Shown piece by piece: positions 9,112 to 20,019 of a DNA stretch of 64,000 nt; the stretch's first letter is position 1; the number at the start of each line of letters is the position of its first letter. The position numbers were made by a program, and so were the translations under genes. The DNA is from Amoebophrya sp. A120 (lineage: Eukaryota > Sar > Dinophyceae > Syndiniales > Amoebophryaceae). The DNA lies in the NCBI GenBank assembly GCA_905178155.1, contig CAJINV010000001.1, positions 11,381,571 to 11,445,570 on the forward strand, in the 5' to 3' direction. The notes beneath the pieces were generated by a model. That model saw only the letters and a program-made list of their open reading frames with translations, was not told where the DNA came from and searched no databases.

Positions 9112-12004
9112 TTAGTTTTGCGGTGTGATGTACGCCGACTCCAGGTCCTTCACCGTCTTCTTCATTTCTTTCAGAGAGGCGACCTCGTCGGTTGCGCTCT
9201 TGATCTTGCTGTGGAAGACACCGCTGCCGTCGGTGTCCGAAGTTGCCGCGTACTCGCCACCGGAGCCAACACGAGCAGGTCCATCGTACAGGTCGCTCCT
9301 TCCCACATACTCCGCGCAATGTTGTCCCGGTGCGGGCAACTTGTTTCCGGGAGCGGGCCCCCACCAGGCGCTTTCGCCGGCCAGGCCTTCGTTGATTTTC
9401 TCCATGTAGCGGTTCTGGCTGTTCAAGTCCTTGGTGGCCTCAGCGAGGTCCGTCTGCGCCTTCGCCAACGCGGCTTCAGCGTCGGCAATTTCGTCCTTCG
9501 CCGTGGCGATTTGCTCTTGGAAGGATTCGATGTCCTCGGCGGCCTTGTCCTGCAGTTCCTTGACGTTCTTCATCATGGACTCGTCCACCTCGGTGACGAT
9601 GGAAATGACCTTCTCGTTGCCAGCTTCAATCGCCCCCGTTGCGTAGCTGGACCCGGCCGACTCCGCTGGCCCCTCGACCTTGGTGGGTTCGAACGACTTC
9701 AGGAATTCGATGGCCTTCAGGAACAGCGAATGTGCGGCGGACGCCTCTGCGGTCTCCTTCTCCGAGTTCGCGCGCGTGTCCCGGATGTCCTGCGTCAGCT
9801 CCGCAATGGCCTTGCTCCGCGAGGCAATGGTGTCGTTGGACTCCTCGATGGTCTTTTTGGAAGCGTCAATGGACTCCTCCAGGTCAGCAATCTGGGCCAG
9901 GCGCTTCGTCTTCTCTTCCTTCAGCGTATGCTCGTTCACGGCGTGCATCTTCAGCGCGGCCTCGCAATCCACGAAGTGCTGCTTGGCCTCGGCGATCTCA
10001 TCGTTCAAAGAGGAAAGCATGTCATCGATCGCGTTGTAGACGGCAGACCACCCATTCTTATGCACTCTTAAGCTGCGGCGTTCTCAACTTTTAAATTGTG
10101 GCTGCGAACCCGATGCAGCTGGTTCTCAGGATTTGGAACCGATCTGGGTATCACTAAAACCTTTGCTTCTCACTTTAAAATGAAGAGATCCTCGTCGTGT
10201 GCTGCACGGTAAGCACCTAGTATGCACTGCTGCATTAAAACCCCATAGTCGATCCCTAAAAACGCCAGTTTTTACTTGAATTATTTCAGCTAGTTTTTTG
10301 AAAATAATCGTGAAGGGAAAACAAACACTAGCCTGTCTCACGCGTATTCTAAAAGTTGAGATTGCGACAGCTGAGGAGGCCATATTACGAGCCTGCTTCT
10401 CTTTGGGCGACTGCAACACTTCCGACGCGGCCAGAGTTTCCAGTTTGCAGGAAGTCGGGAAACTCCATGTGCTCCTCGGATTTAGCTGCGGTTTTCATCG
10501 CTTCGGGGCTGGACAGCAGCGTGATGGCGCCCGAAATGCTCTCCTCTTGCGCACTCGCTGCCGCGGAGGTTTCCGTGTGGAATCGCGTGTGGTCCGCCAG
10601 GATTGTGGTTTGCTCCTTCAGCTGGGCCTCCATGGCTTTAAGGTTGCCCTCCTCGGTCTTCTTGAAGGCCGCTGTCGCGGTATCCAAGAAAAAAACTGTG
10701 TAAGTGTAACTTTGTGTTGCAGAAAATGCAAAACTGTTACACTCGTCATGCTGGACATGCATCAGAGGCTATTTTCGTACGTGTTTTCAAGTACTAGCTA
10801 CGCGTGACAGGTTTTCTGCGTCATGCAGAGCAAACTTGTGATGCTATTCTTCCAAGGGACTTACACTTACACAGTTTTTTTCTTGCATACGTGTCAATCA
10901 CGCCCGAGTTGTCGGCGATGGTCTCCTTGTGGTCTGCGGAGAGCTCCGAGTCGGCCTTAATTTGCGCCTCCGTTCGCTCCTTGTACGCCGTGAAGTACGC
11001 GAGCGCTTCCTTTTCCTTAGCCGTCATAGTCGCCATGTCCGCCTCAAACGTCTATAACAAGCTCAGAAACTAAATTCGAAAAAGTTGCCTGCGTGTGTTT
11101 GGAACGCATTTTTGGTTTCTCTTCTACTTGATTGTGATTTTCAGGAAAATCACCGCCACAACGACCAACAATCAACCTACAAGGAATGTTGATATTGAAG
11201 CGAATTGCGTACGACTTTTTCTGAGATTTAGATTTGCAACCTTTAACGAAATTCAGGCACGGTGCCTCAACTACCTAAAAAGCTGACGTCTTTTAAATTT
11301 AAGTGCTGAGCTTGTCATAAAGTCGTCTTCAAGTTTGTCAGAATCCCGATGATTTGACCGCTGGTTCGTGTTCCCGTCTGGATCATCGAAACTGTCTGCG
11401 ACAGTGCGTTTCGGGAGCTTCCGCGCATTTTCTCGACCGCCGTCGAAAGGTGCTTCAGCGCGACGCTCCGCGGCACCGCTGAAGTCTGGATCAGCGCTGT
11501 GCCTTCCGACAAGATTTTCAGTGCTGCGGTCATTTGCGAGACACCCTCTGTCATGTCGGCCATGTCGGTGTCGTATTTATCCTTCTCCTCTTTGCGCAAA
11601 GCCGTCGCATCCTTCAGCTCCGCGGTGTTCTTTGCCACGGCCTCATCGAGTTCGGCGCTCTTCACTGAAAGCTTTTCGTTTTCCGCCCGGAGCTCCTCCA
11701 GCTTCGCTTTCGCCTTCTCGATGTTCTCCTCATGCTTCGGGATGTTCTCCTTTGCCTCGTCGATGAGCTCATTGCACACACAGCTGACTTTGGTGTATTC
11801 GTCGTCGTTTGCTTTCTTCTGCGCTGCCACGTCGGTCAGTGCTTTTTGCAGCGCATCCACAACCTGTTTAAACACGCCTCCCGTCTTACTCCGACTGCTC
11901 AACTTGTTGCGAACCCCTTGCGAGGTCTTTGCGAGGAGACAGTCGCCAGTAGTGGCGGAGAGCAACAACACTCCGCTGAGGAGTGGAGACCGCATTTTTC
12001 GCAT
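9112..12004 (-). CDS. Secreted coiled-coil protein, extrusome-matrix-like (four exons)
   Basis: I read the exons as 12004-11320, 11047-10890, 10675-10389 and 10072-9112, giving about 696 aa. The N-terminus (MRKMRSPLLSGVLLLSATTG) is a signal peptide. The rest is alternating charged heptad-like helix with few cysteines, for example AQKKANDDEYTKVSCVCNEL and ADLEESIDASKKTIEESND, and ends ESAYITPQN. Secreted, signal-bearing coiled-coil proteins of this style occur as trichocyst matrix proteins in alveolates; that role is inference. The first two introns are TIR elements (11053-11319 and 10681-10889) whose removal, with one 5-bp flank, keeps the frame (LKTTFEADM; VIDT..AAFKK). The third intron (10388-10073) is GT-AG and rebuilds a serine codon (EAGS/LRVHKNG). 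Without the splicing the gene would be split into four unrelated frames. Confidence 0.75.
10681..10889. mobile_element. Introner element E7 (209 bp, TIR family A) in the coiled-coil gene
   Basis: Starts tatccaagaaaaaaactg and ends cagtttttttcttgcata. The terminal inverted repeats are about 28 bp. The flanking pentamers are cgcgg and cgtgt, so the duplication is only 3/5. Removing the element plus five bases keeps the frame (VIDT to AAFKK). Its interior read in reverse matches that of element E6 (cttgga.gaatagcat.aca), so E6 and E7 are one family inserted in opposite orientations in different genes. Confidence 0.8.
11053..11319. mobile_element. Introner element E8 (267 bp) in the coiled-coil gene
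   Basis: Starts tataacaagctcag and ends ctgagcttgtcata, a terminal inverted repeat of about 14 bp with one mismatch. It is flanked by acgtc and aagtc (4/5 match). Removing it with one pentamer gives LKTTFEADMATM whichever pentamer is kept. The interior has no open frame of note. Confidence 0.7.
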
Positions 12005-12689
12005 CAGACCTCGCAACTAGTGAAGACTAAACAACGAAGAACCGCGCCTCTGACAATGACAAAGTACGTTTTAGATTATCTTCAACATGATGATCTGCTG
12101 CACCACCGTCGTGCATTTGAGATCGTGTGGATCGTGATCGAACTTGGACCTAAAGACAATCAATGGTGTGTATCAAAATCGAAAATTGAAAACACACGAA
12201 CACGCATAGTTCGCAAAGGACCCAACAACGAAAAATAAATCACTGCAAGTGCAATCTTGGCTCTTTTTTTTTCACTTTCAGGCAGAGCCATATTAAGCTC
12301 GCACCCCGGTCTACGTAAATTTAAAACGCGCAAAAGTTCTTGATTGCGCGCCCAATCATCGCACTGTTTTCCTTGTCAAATACAGACTCGATCCTTGTCT
12401 TTCCAGCCTCCGAATTAGTTTTTCGGAGGTTGGGTTCTAAAAAATGCGCGCGCGCACCTTCACGCCATTGACTTTTAGTTTTGCAGTGATACGGATTGAT
12501 ACTTGTTCATAAAACTTTTGTCCCTGTTCGTTATGTTTATTGTGTCATGCTATGTACAAGAAACTCCCTGCCGATTTTTCCCTTATGCAAGCAGTCTTCC
12601 CGATGCAACTTTTATTTTCAAAGAAAACCCATTCCCGACCGGAACGAACTGCTCCTATCAAAGTCACCCACCTGACGAAAAACGAGGTC
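12005..12689. other. Intergenic spacer
   Basis: AT-rich sequence between the IFT88 stop and the signal-peptide ATG of the coiled-coil gene. No convincing coding frame or repeat was seen. Confidence 0.45.
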
Positions 12690-15600
12690 CTACATGGGTA
12701 GCAGGTCGTCGCCGAGGTCGTCGTCACCCCAATCATCATCCATGTCATCCTCACGCGGCCCGCCGGTTTGCAGTTTGCGTTTACTTCTTTTGTCGCTGGC
12801 GATTTGAACATCGTCTACCTCAAATAGCGAGCCCCCGGCGCCTGCGAAGACATTTTAAATTTTGTAGTATGGTTATGCTATGGATTTTTTTTTGCGACTC
12901 CAGCTTTCTAAAACGTGTCGCGCCTCAGAGAAAAAAGGCCGCGGTGCACCGCTCCTGTTGATACTAGGAAAACAAAAGAACTGAAAAACAGTCGGACAAA
13001 AAAGAGCATGTTTTGAAAGGATTTTTTTTGATTTAGATTGCTAGCAGAGCCGCGCTTTGCTCCGAGATTGCGGGAGACGTTCGTGAGGACCGCCAGCACG
13101 GTTCCGCTATAGGTTTAGGCAATGGCACTTTTTAAATTTTGGGATGCGTTTTCACTCGCGTTGCACAAAAAGGGCGACAGTCCACATCCACTTGTGTAAA
13201 AATTTAGAAAAGTACTCGGTGCCGCCGCCCGGCCGGCCTCTGCGGTTCCCCCAGATGCGGGTCTTCCGAATCCGCCGGTTACGGTGTCGTTGAAGGAATC
13301 ATCCCCGACTGGGCGTCCCTGCCCAGGTGAACTCTGCTCTTGTTCCATGAAGCTCTGGTCCGCCTCGAATTTCTCCAGTTTCCGGAGGTGATTCTGGTAC
13401 TTCTCCCACGGCTGTTTCATCTCCTTGCAAATCGTGATTAAGTACCGCAAACATTCCTTGTCGTTCGGATGCGTTCGGTGGATGTCCTCATAAAGCTTGA
13501 GAGCTGGGTGGTAAGAACCCATACGCCGATAGCAGCTTGCGACCTGATTATTTTTTGAAACTGGAACTCCCACTGCACGAGGATGAAAAGCTCAAGAAAA
13601 GAAGACCACAAAAAGGACGCTGCAATCTTTAAATTTGATTTTTGCGAAGGGTGGTGGTCTCTGTTGAAAAGGAAAACACATAATTTTTTCTGTACCATAA
13701 GAAGCCACTTGACTTCGTTCGGCTGGATTTGGCTCGCACGGGAAAAGTACTGTATCGCCAGCTCGTACAGTTCCTGTTTCACGTAGTAGATGCCAAGCCA
13801 CGTTATGACCGTCATATCCGAAGGCAAATATCGGTAGGACTCTATTACAATGAAAAATGCCCCCTCCCCATATCAAAGCGGAAATCTGTGATGCAGATTT
13901 GTGGTCACGAATCAGCTTGCGATGCTAGAAGGCAAAAGATGCGGACTGTAGTGCTGTCTAGCGTGGGAAAGCCTTGCAGGTCTAGGATGACAGGAGGCAA
14001 CGAACTGGAAGTGGGAAACAGCATGACAGATTACCTGCAATTTAGGCCGCAGCTTCGTCTCCTGGCCTTCTAGCAATACAAGGTGATTTGTGTACTCAAA
14101 TACAGCATCACAAATTCGCGCATCTTCCGTTTCCGATATGGGGTGGGGGCTTTTTTCACTTTGATAGACTCCAGATTGTAGTGGAACGCTTGCGTTTCGT
14201 CGTCCATTTTGTTGTATCAAATGCAAAAATATCTGGGTCTGGAAGAGCAAGAGTCGCGCTGTTTTTGCATGACACAGAAGGTCTGGCATGGAAGCTCTAG
14301 CATCACAGGTTTCGCGAAGCGCTCGCAAACGCAATGCCGAATCCGCATCACAAATCCCTGACTTTGGTGACAGAAAGTGGGCAACTTTTGCTGCCTATGC
14401 ATGAGAGATTTTTCCGTGTTCTGAAATGCGCATTACAAGTTCGTATTCTTCCAGACCCAGACATTTTTGCATTTGATATGTTGAAGAGAGACGCCAGCCG
14501 AGCGAGCACCCCTGGGTCGCTGGGTCGGCCTTTCTGCGACGTGACAATGAGCGACAGCCACTCGTGTGCCTTGCCGAGATTTCCAAGCCTCTCATGAATG
14601 TCACCGAGCTGCCACATTACCTGCGGATTATTTGAGGCAAAGACTATCGGATGACAGTTTTGGGACACAACTCGTATTTTTTTCCCGGTCCTGGGGTCCG
14701 CAAAATCAAGAAGCGCAGTGACTCATAGCAACTTCGCGGTTATCTTATTGCTAAAAAGCGACACAAAAAGCAGGAGAAGATGTGAATCGTCAGCACTACC
14801 TCGATGTTGTTGTGCGTTATGGAGTGCAGCTTGTCAAAGGCAAGCAAGGCCTCCTGCAGCTTTGCCATGTGCGAGTTTACCAAACCCAGATTGTAGATTG
14901 CTTCCAGACAGTCGGCAGACACGCCGATGGCTTCGAGGTACACTTCTTTTGCCCGCTCCAGTTCCCCAGCGACGAAAAGGCAATTGCCCTTGTTGACCAA
15001 GGCACGACTGTTGTACCGGTCCGCCTTCACCGCGATGTCGGCGTACCGTTCTGCGCTCCCGTAGTCGCCCTCGAGAAAGTACAGGAAACTGAGATTGGTA
15101 CTGGCTCGCGCCATCAGGGCAGGCTCCTTCTTCTCGAAGTGCCGCAGCGTGGAGATGGCTTTATCGAAGTCTTTCCTCTTCAGATAATGCGTCGCCTTGG
15201 CTATCTCCATCTCGCTGGCGATACCTGGTAGGTGCGATATTGGATTTTTCATTTGCTCCGACGGTCGATAGAAGCGGTTGTTCCAATGTGGAGTCAGGGT
15301 AAAGACTTTTTCTCACACACAGTGGTGCTATTCTGCAGCTGCACACGCACTACACAGCGACCCCGAGCTGAAGATAAGTAAGAAGGCAGCATAAGAATTC
15401 ACCCCGCATATCGTTCCTTACCTGGAAACCCGTGCGAATTCAGTGCATCTACGATCCAGTTGAACCCCTCCACCACCTCCTGTGGGTCTATCTGCGGGCC
15501 TATGAGCGTTGCGGCGTTTACTATGTACCGCTGGGCCTCGCGCTGTCTGATGTGTATTTAGTATTGATTGTGTTCGGATAATTTTTTCTTTTTGCTTTTG

Positions 15601-17564
15601 GTTGATTAAGTGTGCTTTCATCCGAAACATCGCCCCCGTCATCTTCCTCAAGGTCGATCGTAGGAGAATACTGCCATTAGCATTTTCAGAGTGAAGGAGA
15701 AGGACCGAGAGGAGAGAAAGAATCTTTACCTTTTCTTGATATCCTCTCGTAGTGCGTCATCCTCCGGTATGACATTTCCGTGGTCGAGCGATTCTTCTTC
15801 CTCCGGGTCATCTAGCCCGACCTGCTGTATTTGCAACAGCTTCAAAAACCCCTGCTTCATTTTCTCCTTGTCCCCTAATGCGTGGTAGCAGAGCAACAGA
15901 TTGAAGCCCGTCATAAAGTCTAAGTGTTGTCCTTTGCTGGGGTCGAGCAGGTTCTCATAAGCGTCGATAGCGTCGGGAAACTGATGCATCTTGAAAAATG
16001 CGTGCCCGATGTTCCGCGATATCTTGAGTCGTATACTCTGCACGTTGTTGGGAATCTGATCCAGCGCCATACGGTACATCTTTATCGCGGAAGGGTACTT
16101 ACCTGTGCGTATCAAAGGCTTCACGTTCGCCTGGAAGCTTTAAAATTCACAAACTCAAGAAACCCGTCAGCTCTGCATCAGTGCGGGCAGCAACGTCTAG
16201 CCGGCGCACAGAAGCAAGTGACAAATTCTGTGTCTACGACTATGTCGCCGATATTCAAATGGCATAAAGCGCTCCACCTCTTACCTTGCGCGAAGTATAT
16301 GTTGCCCATGTTGACGCGGAAGCGGCCTGAATGTGGATACTGCTTATTTTTCACGATTTGGTTGTATATCCCGAGCGCTTCGGTGTCGTTGTTGTTTGCG
16401 TGCTGCTGAATAGCGAGGTTCAGACACACAGCATAGGTCAAATCGACATTCAGCTGCTCCAAAAGGTTCTGCTGCTCGCGCTGCCTGAAACAGTTTTTAG
16501 TAGTTTTTGTAAATGAAATTACTCGACGTCGACAGGAGATCTGGAAGCAGGTCCGAAGGTGTCCCGCCGAAGTAGGCCAGAAAAAACAATGCGAACGAGA
16601 TCGTCCCAATGTCATAGCCAGCATGCCGAACAGAATGAGATTCTGACGAAGCATGCTTACGAATACGACTACCTCTGCATCTCCAAATAAAGTATTTTTC
16701 ATACCTGCAGAGTGTTCTTTCCCGCTTCCCGGCCTCTTTCGCGAGTTCCAGCGCTTGACCTACTTCTCCCTGCTCGCGTACTACTGATGATTCCTCGACG
16801 AGGCCTGATAATGATATCACATTTTCTTATACCGTTGTTGCGTTGATGTTCCGCAACATTGGGGAGCAATAGATTTTCCACTAGTAAGTACCGAGAAACC
16901 CAAACCTGGGCGTGTACTTAATTGAACAAATCGCCTAGGAGCGGAAGCACCACTGCCACCAGTGCTACGAAAACAGATCGCAGGTAGGTCATCATGATGA
17001 AGAAGAGCTACTCGCCAATAAATACCGTGTATCTCCTTTTCCAAATCGCGTAGCTTTTCTTCGGGCGTTTGTTCCGTTTTTTTCTGTAGAAAATTGTCGC
17101 TGCTTTTCTGTACTTCTGTGCCTTGGTTCAGTGGGTCAAATTTGGATGTGTTGCTCATGGTGGCACTGTAGCCGGCGCCCCGGTTGGACGTGACTGGCCT
17201 GGCGGTGCTCGGCACGGCATTGTACAGACCGCCCGGTGCGCCCGCTCGAGACGCCAGCGGGTTCCCGGCCGCGGTGCCGGTCATGCGCTGCATGTAGGCC
17301 GAGGGCGGCGGGCCCTGTTGCACATGGTTGAAGTCGTACTGCCGCATGTTGTCAGCGTAGCTGTACTATCCTGTGCAAAAGTATCGTACTCGTATAAATG
17401 CAGGTCTTGCATTACAAATATTTTTCGTAAGATAAATCAGCATGACAAATTTTATTTCTCATGCTGAGAAAATTTGTCATGCATTTATACGAGTACGATA
17501 CTTTTGCAGTTCATATGTACTCATTCACGAGCTCGTTCGTGAAATGGTCCGGATTGAACGACAT
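12690..17564 (-). CDS. IFT88: Intraflagellar transport protein 88 (TPR protein, IFT-B core)
   Basis: A spliced protein of about 804 aa in 12 exon segments: 17564-17521, 17366-17026, 16804-16705, 16484-16285, 16102-15730, 15546-15422, 15224-14800, 14620-14484, 14214-14172, 13842-13696, 13543-13216, 12841-12690. IFT88 is a tetratricopeptide subunit of the IFT-B complex, which carries cargo for flagellum assembly. Family hallmarks are: PEEKLRDLEKEIH then GLVEESSVV; NVDLTYAVCLNLA and VNMGNIYFAQ; YRMALDQIPNN; FEKKEPALMARASTNLSFLY; AIQYFSRASQIQPNEVKWLL; and an acidic C-terminus DDDWGDDDLGDDLLPM. The length is close to human IFT88 (about 820-830 aa, from memory). Eight introns are GT-AG; three are TIR elements (17367, 14215, 13843). 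The start at 17564 (MSFNPDHF) is a minimum: the frame stays open upstream through a fourth element (17589-17738), so the true start may lie further 5'. Confidence 0.93.
13843..14166. mobile_element. Introner element E4 (324 bp) in IFT88
   Basis: Starts tattacaatgaaaaatgcccc and ends ggggcttttttcactttgata. It is flanked on both sides by gactc (13838-13842 and 14167-14171). Excision with one gactc restores NLESYRYLPSD, which lines up with the conserved YESYRYFP segment of other IFT88 proteins. This gives independent evidence that it is removed exactly. The interior is 324 bp without a protein-coding frame. The nearest other element, E3, begins only 49 bases further on. Confidence 0.88.
14215..14478. 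mobile_element. Introner element E3 (264 bp, TIR family C) in IFT88
   Basis: Starts tatcaaatgcaaaaatatctg and ends cagacatttttgcatttgata, inverted repeats of about 32 bp. It is flanked by tgttg (14210-14214 and 14479-14483). Excision gives ASLFNKMDDETQAF in frame. The element is homologous over its full length to E5 in CFAP46, in the opposite orientation: shared blocks include ggtctggcatggaagctc and tctcatgcataggcagc in reverse complement. Confidence 0.88.
17367..17515. mobile_element. Introner element E1 (149 bp, TIR family B) in IFT88 5' region
   Basis: Starts tatcctgtgcaaaagtatcg and ends cgatacttttgcagttcata. The inverted repeats are about 35 bp, with a small mismatch block at positions 4-8. 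It is flanked by tgtac (17362-17366 and 17516-17520). Excision joins VNEY to SYADNMRQYDF in frame. The interior is AT-rich and itself nearly palindromic. Confidence 0.85.
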
Positions 17565-17588
17565 CTTCGCGGGGCGGTTCGTTTCGAA

Positions 17589-17738
17589 TATCCTGTGCAA
17601 AAGTATCGTACTCGTAGTAATCGCAAACATGCATTACAAATCTTGCTCTTAAGGTAAACCCGCATTACAAATTTATATTTGTCATGCTGAGGAAATTTGT
17701 AATGCATTTATACGAGTACGATGCTTTTGCACTGCATA
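17589..17738. mobile_element. Introner element E2 (150 bp, TIR family B) upstream of IFT88 start
   Basis: A close relative of E1, 73 bases away: it starts tatcctgtgcaaaagtatcg and ends cgatgcttttgcactgcata. It is flanked by tcgaa (17584-17588 and 17739-17743). Excision keeps an open frame (GQEHHEFETNRPAKM) running into the IFT88 start methionine. It may therefore lie in coding sequence or in the 5' UTR. Confidence 0.8.
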
Positions 17739-17743
17739 TCGAA

Positions 17744-20019
17744 TTCGTGATGTTCTTGTCCAGCGCCTTTGTGAAAAGAAAAGTCGTTGGGCTTCTCGCT
17801 TGAGCTTGAACTGGTGCGTTTTCGCGTTGTATCCCCAGGCTTTTTATTTCCAGTTCGCTGGTGAAAACAACGTGTTGTGCTTTTTTTTCTACGTACCCCG
17901 TTGGCCTTGTTCACTCCCACTCGCCGGACAGTCGTGAAATTAGAATTACATCGTCGACGCTGAAAAACCAATCTTGTTCGACTCGCCGTCGAGAGAAGTC
18001 TTGCGTTGTGATGGGAAACCCGCCTGGCGCGCGGTTCAAATGTAGCAGCTGTGTCTAGATTCTGCGCTGCACGAATCTACGTGAATCCGCCTGCCCTTCG
18101 CTACTTCGTCTAGCTGGACGACCCGCGCTTGTGATGGTGATGCGCCCTGTAGTACGCTGTTTGACTGACGATTTGATGAAAAGAAGTTGCCTGGCGGTGC
18201 TCGTTGTTTCTCTGGATCTGGTTCTGCTTCCACTTCTTCTCGCTGCTTCTTCTCTCAAGGAGCCTCGTATGGATGCGGCCTTGCGGTGAATGTGAGTCGT
18301 CTTCCCCGCAGATGAGAGACAACAGACGTGCGCTGAGAAACGTTTCTGTGCCAGTATGTATGTGAGGCTGTCTTGAAGCTCCCGCTCTTTTTTGATTGAG
18401 CTTGGCGTGGTAAGCAGCTTCCTGTGATCTATCCCGTGCGGTCGGCGATGCGCCTGAGTGCTTGCTGTACCAACGGTCTTTCACCGGCAATTGACTTCTG
18501 CTGGTCGTTTATCGCTCCTTGTGAAGCAAAAAGCGATGCTGACACGTAAAGCTTGGTCCAAGAATCCGCAGCCACTGCTAGCCTCGTTGAAGTCGAAGCC
18601 CGTCGAGATGAAAAGCGACGAAGGTCAAACGGGCGAGTGAACGTGAAACTTCAACCCGACTACTAGGATCTTGCTGTTACTGTTAGGTATGAATACATGG
18701 GATGGCGCTGCGTACCTGCTCTTGCCGGCGGTTTCGCGAGGATCAGCTTTCCACAAGTTATCTTCCCCTGACAGCAGGAAGGCCGGCCGCCGACTTCAGA
18801 ATTTATTCGGATACACAAGAACCGCACACGGCAACGTCGCAAGGGCAAGGTGGTGGTGCCCCCGCATAATTCCGCGACTCGTTACTGTGCCACAGGATCA
18901 GCAGGCTCAAGCGGATGTAGAGAGCGCAGTGCCTTTTTTCAACTGCAGCAAGAAGGCGCTCCCCAACGTTGTTCACCTGGTCGTCAATTACGACTAGGGC
19001 CTCCAGTCATCATCTTGACGCAACCCTTTATCAAAATGCTCAGGAGGCTCATTTGCTTGTGGACTCTGCAATCAAAACACACTCGCTCGCACACAGACTC
19101 GTCGTCACATCGTTCGCGTCCCCCCTTCATCGTGCATGACACATAAGCACAGTCCAGGAGAGTCGAAAAAACAGCGAATTTTTGCACTCGCTCCTCCAGG
19201 CAACCGGACACCAGTTGCGCGCGAGCGCCTCCTAGACAAAAAACCCAAAGATTGCCTGAGCCCGTCCCACCTCTTTCCAGACACTCACACTCAAACGATC
19301 CGCGGACACTAACGGGCCGGACCAACCTCCCCCTCATTTCATTTTTGCATTTACTGCCACCCCCGCAACCGGCGCTCCATCACCGTTACTGATAACAGTC
19401 AGGACGGTTGACGCGGTCAGTGTCTGGCCTCCTCTTCGCTTCTCTCCAACGGAAAAAAGAAAAACACAAAGCTGAAGAACTGAAGTAACCGAACATGAAA
19501 CGCTGAAGTAGGAACTCCCTGTTGCTATTGAGTTGTTTCTGCACAACAAGGACAAGGCGCTTTGCGGCACCTATTTCTTTTTTTAGTCTTCCCCTTCTCT
19601 TGCAATACGTTTGGTACATAAGAACTCTTGCGCATTTCTTTTCTGCTCGTTTCAGTTTTTCTTTTTGCTAAATCATTTTCCGAAAATACAAATTGATAGT
19701 ACAAAAGCTTAGAATTAGATACAGGCTCGAGTAGTATAAACTGTTGCTAGTAAAATCCACGCATTTCCATGAAGATTTTGTAGTCCATCTTCGTAGTTTT
19801 TTTATTCCAGGAGGTCTTTTTATACACAATTCGCCCTCGCGAGGTAGAGGTTACTTTTCATGCACAATCTTCTCGGATCATCGGGTAGGAATTGGATAGA
19901 AGCATGCGGTTGATGTTCGTAGTCTCTCTGTCTGTCTAAGTAACTGTAAAATCTGATTTGCAAATAATAATCGGCATCCATTCTCCTGTCACAGTGTTTT
20001 ATCAACACATTGAGGGTTC
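17744..20019. other. Spacer between IFT88 and the next gene
   Basis: About 2.3 kb without a gene I can support. At 17750-17970 the frame that continues upstream of IFT88 stays open and contains a candidate donor (gtacgtag on the minus strand), so a 5' IFT88 exon may be hidden here. A basic, glutamine/histidine-rich minus-strand frame at 18110-18490 has no recognised motif. The rest shows no coding-like signal. Confidence 0.4.

Noticed and set aside
9118-10071. 317-codon plus-strand frame
   Set aside because: It is the antisense shadow of the last exon of the coiled-coil protein; leucine/valine/glycine-rich composition is what the reverse strand of helical coding DNA gives.
10073-10388. Calling the third intron of the coiled-coil gene another introner of the TAT...ATA class
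   Set aside because: It has an 11-bp inverted repeat (ctcaactttta) inside it but uses clean GT-AG borders that rebuild a codon, and it lacks the 5-bp duplication and TAT/ATA ends.
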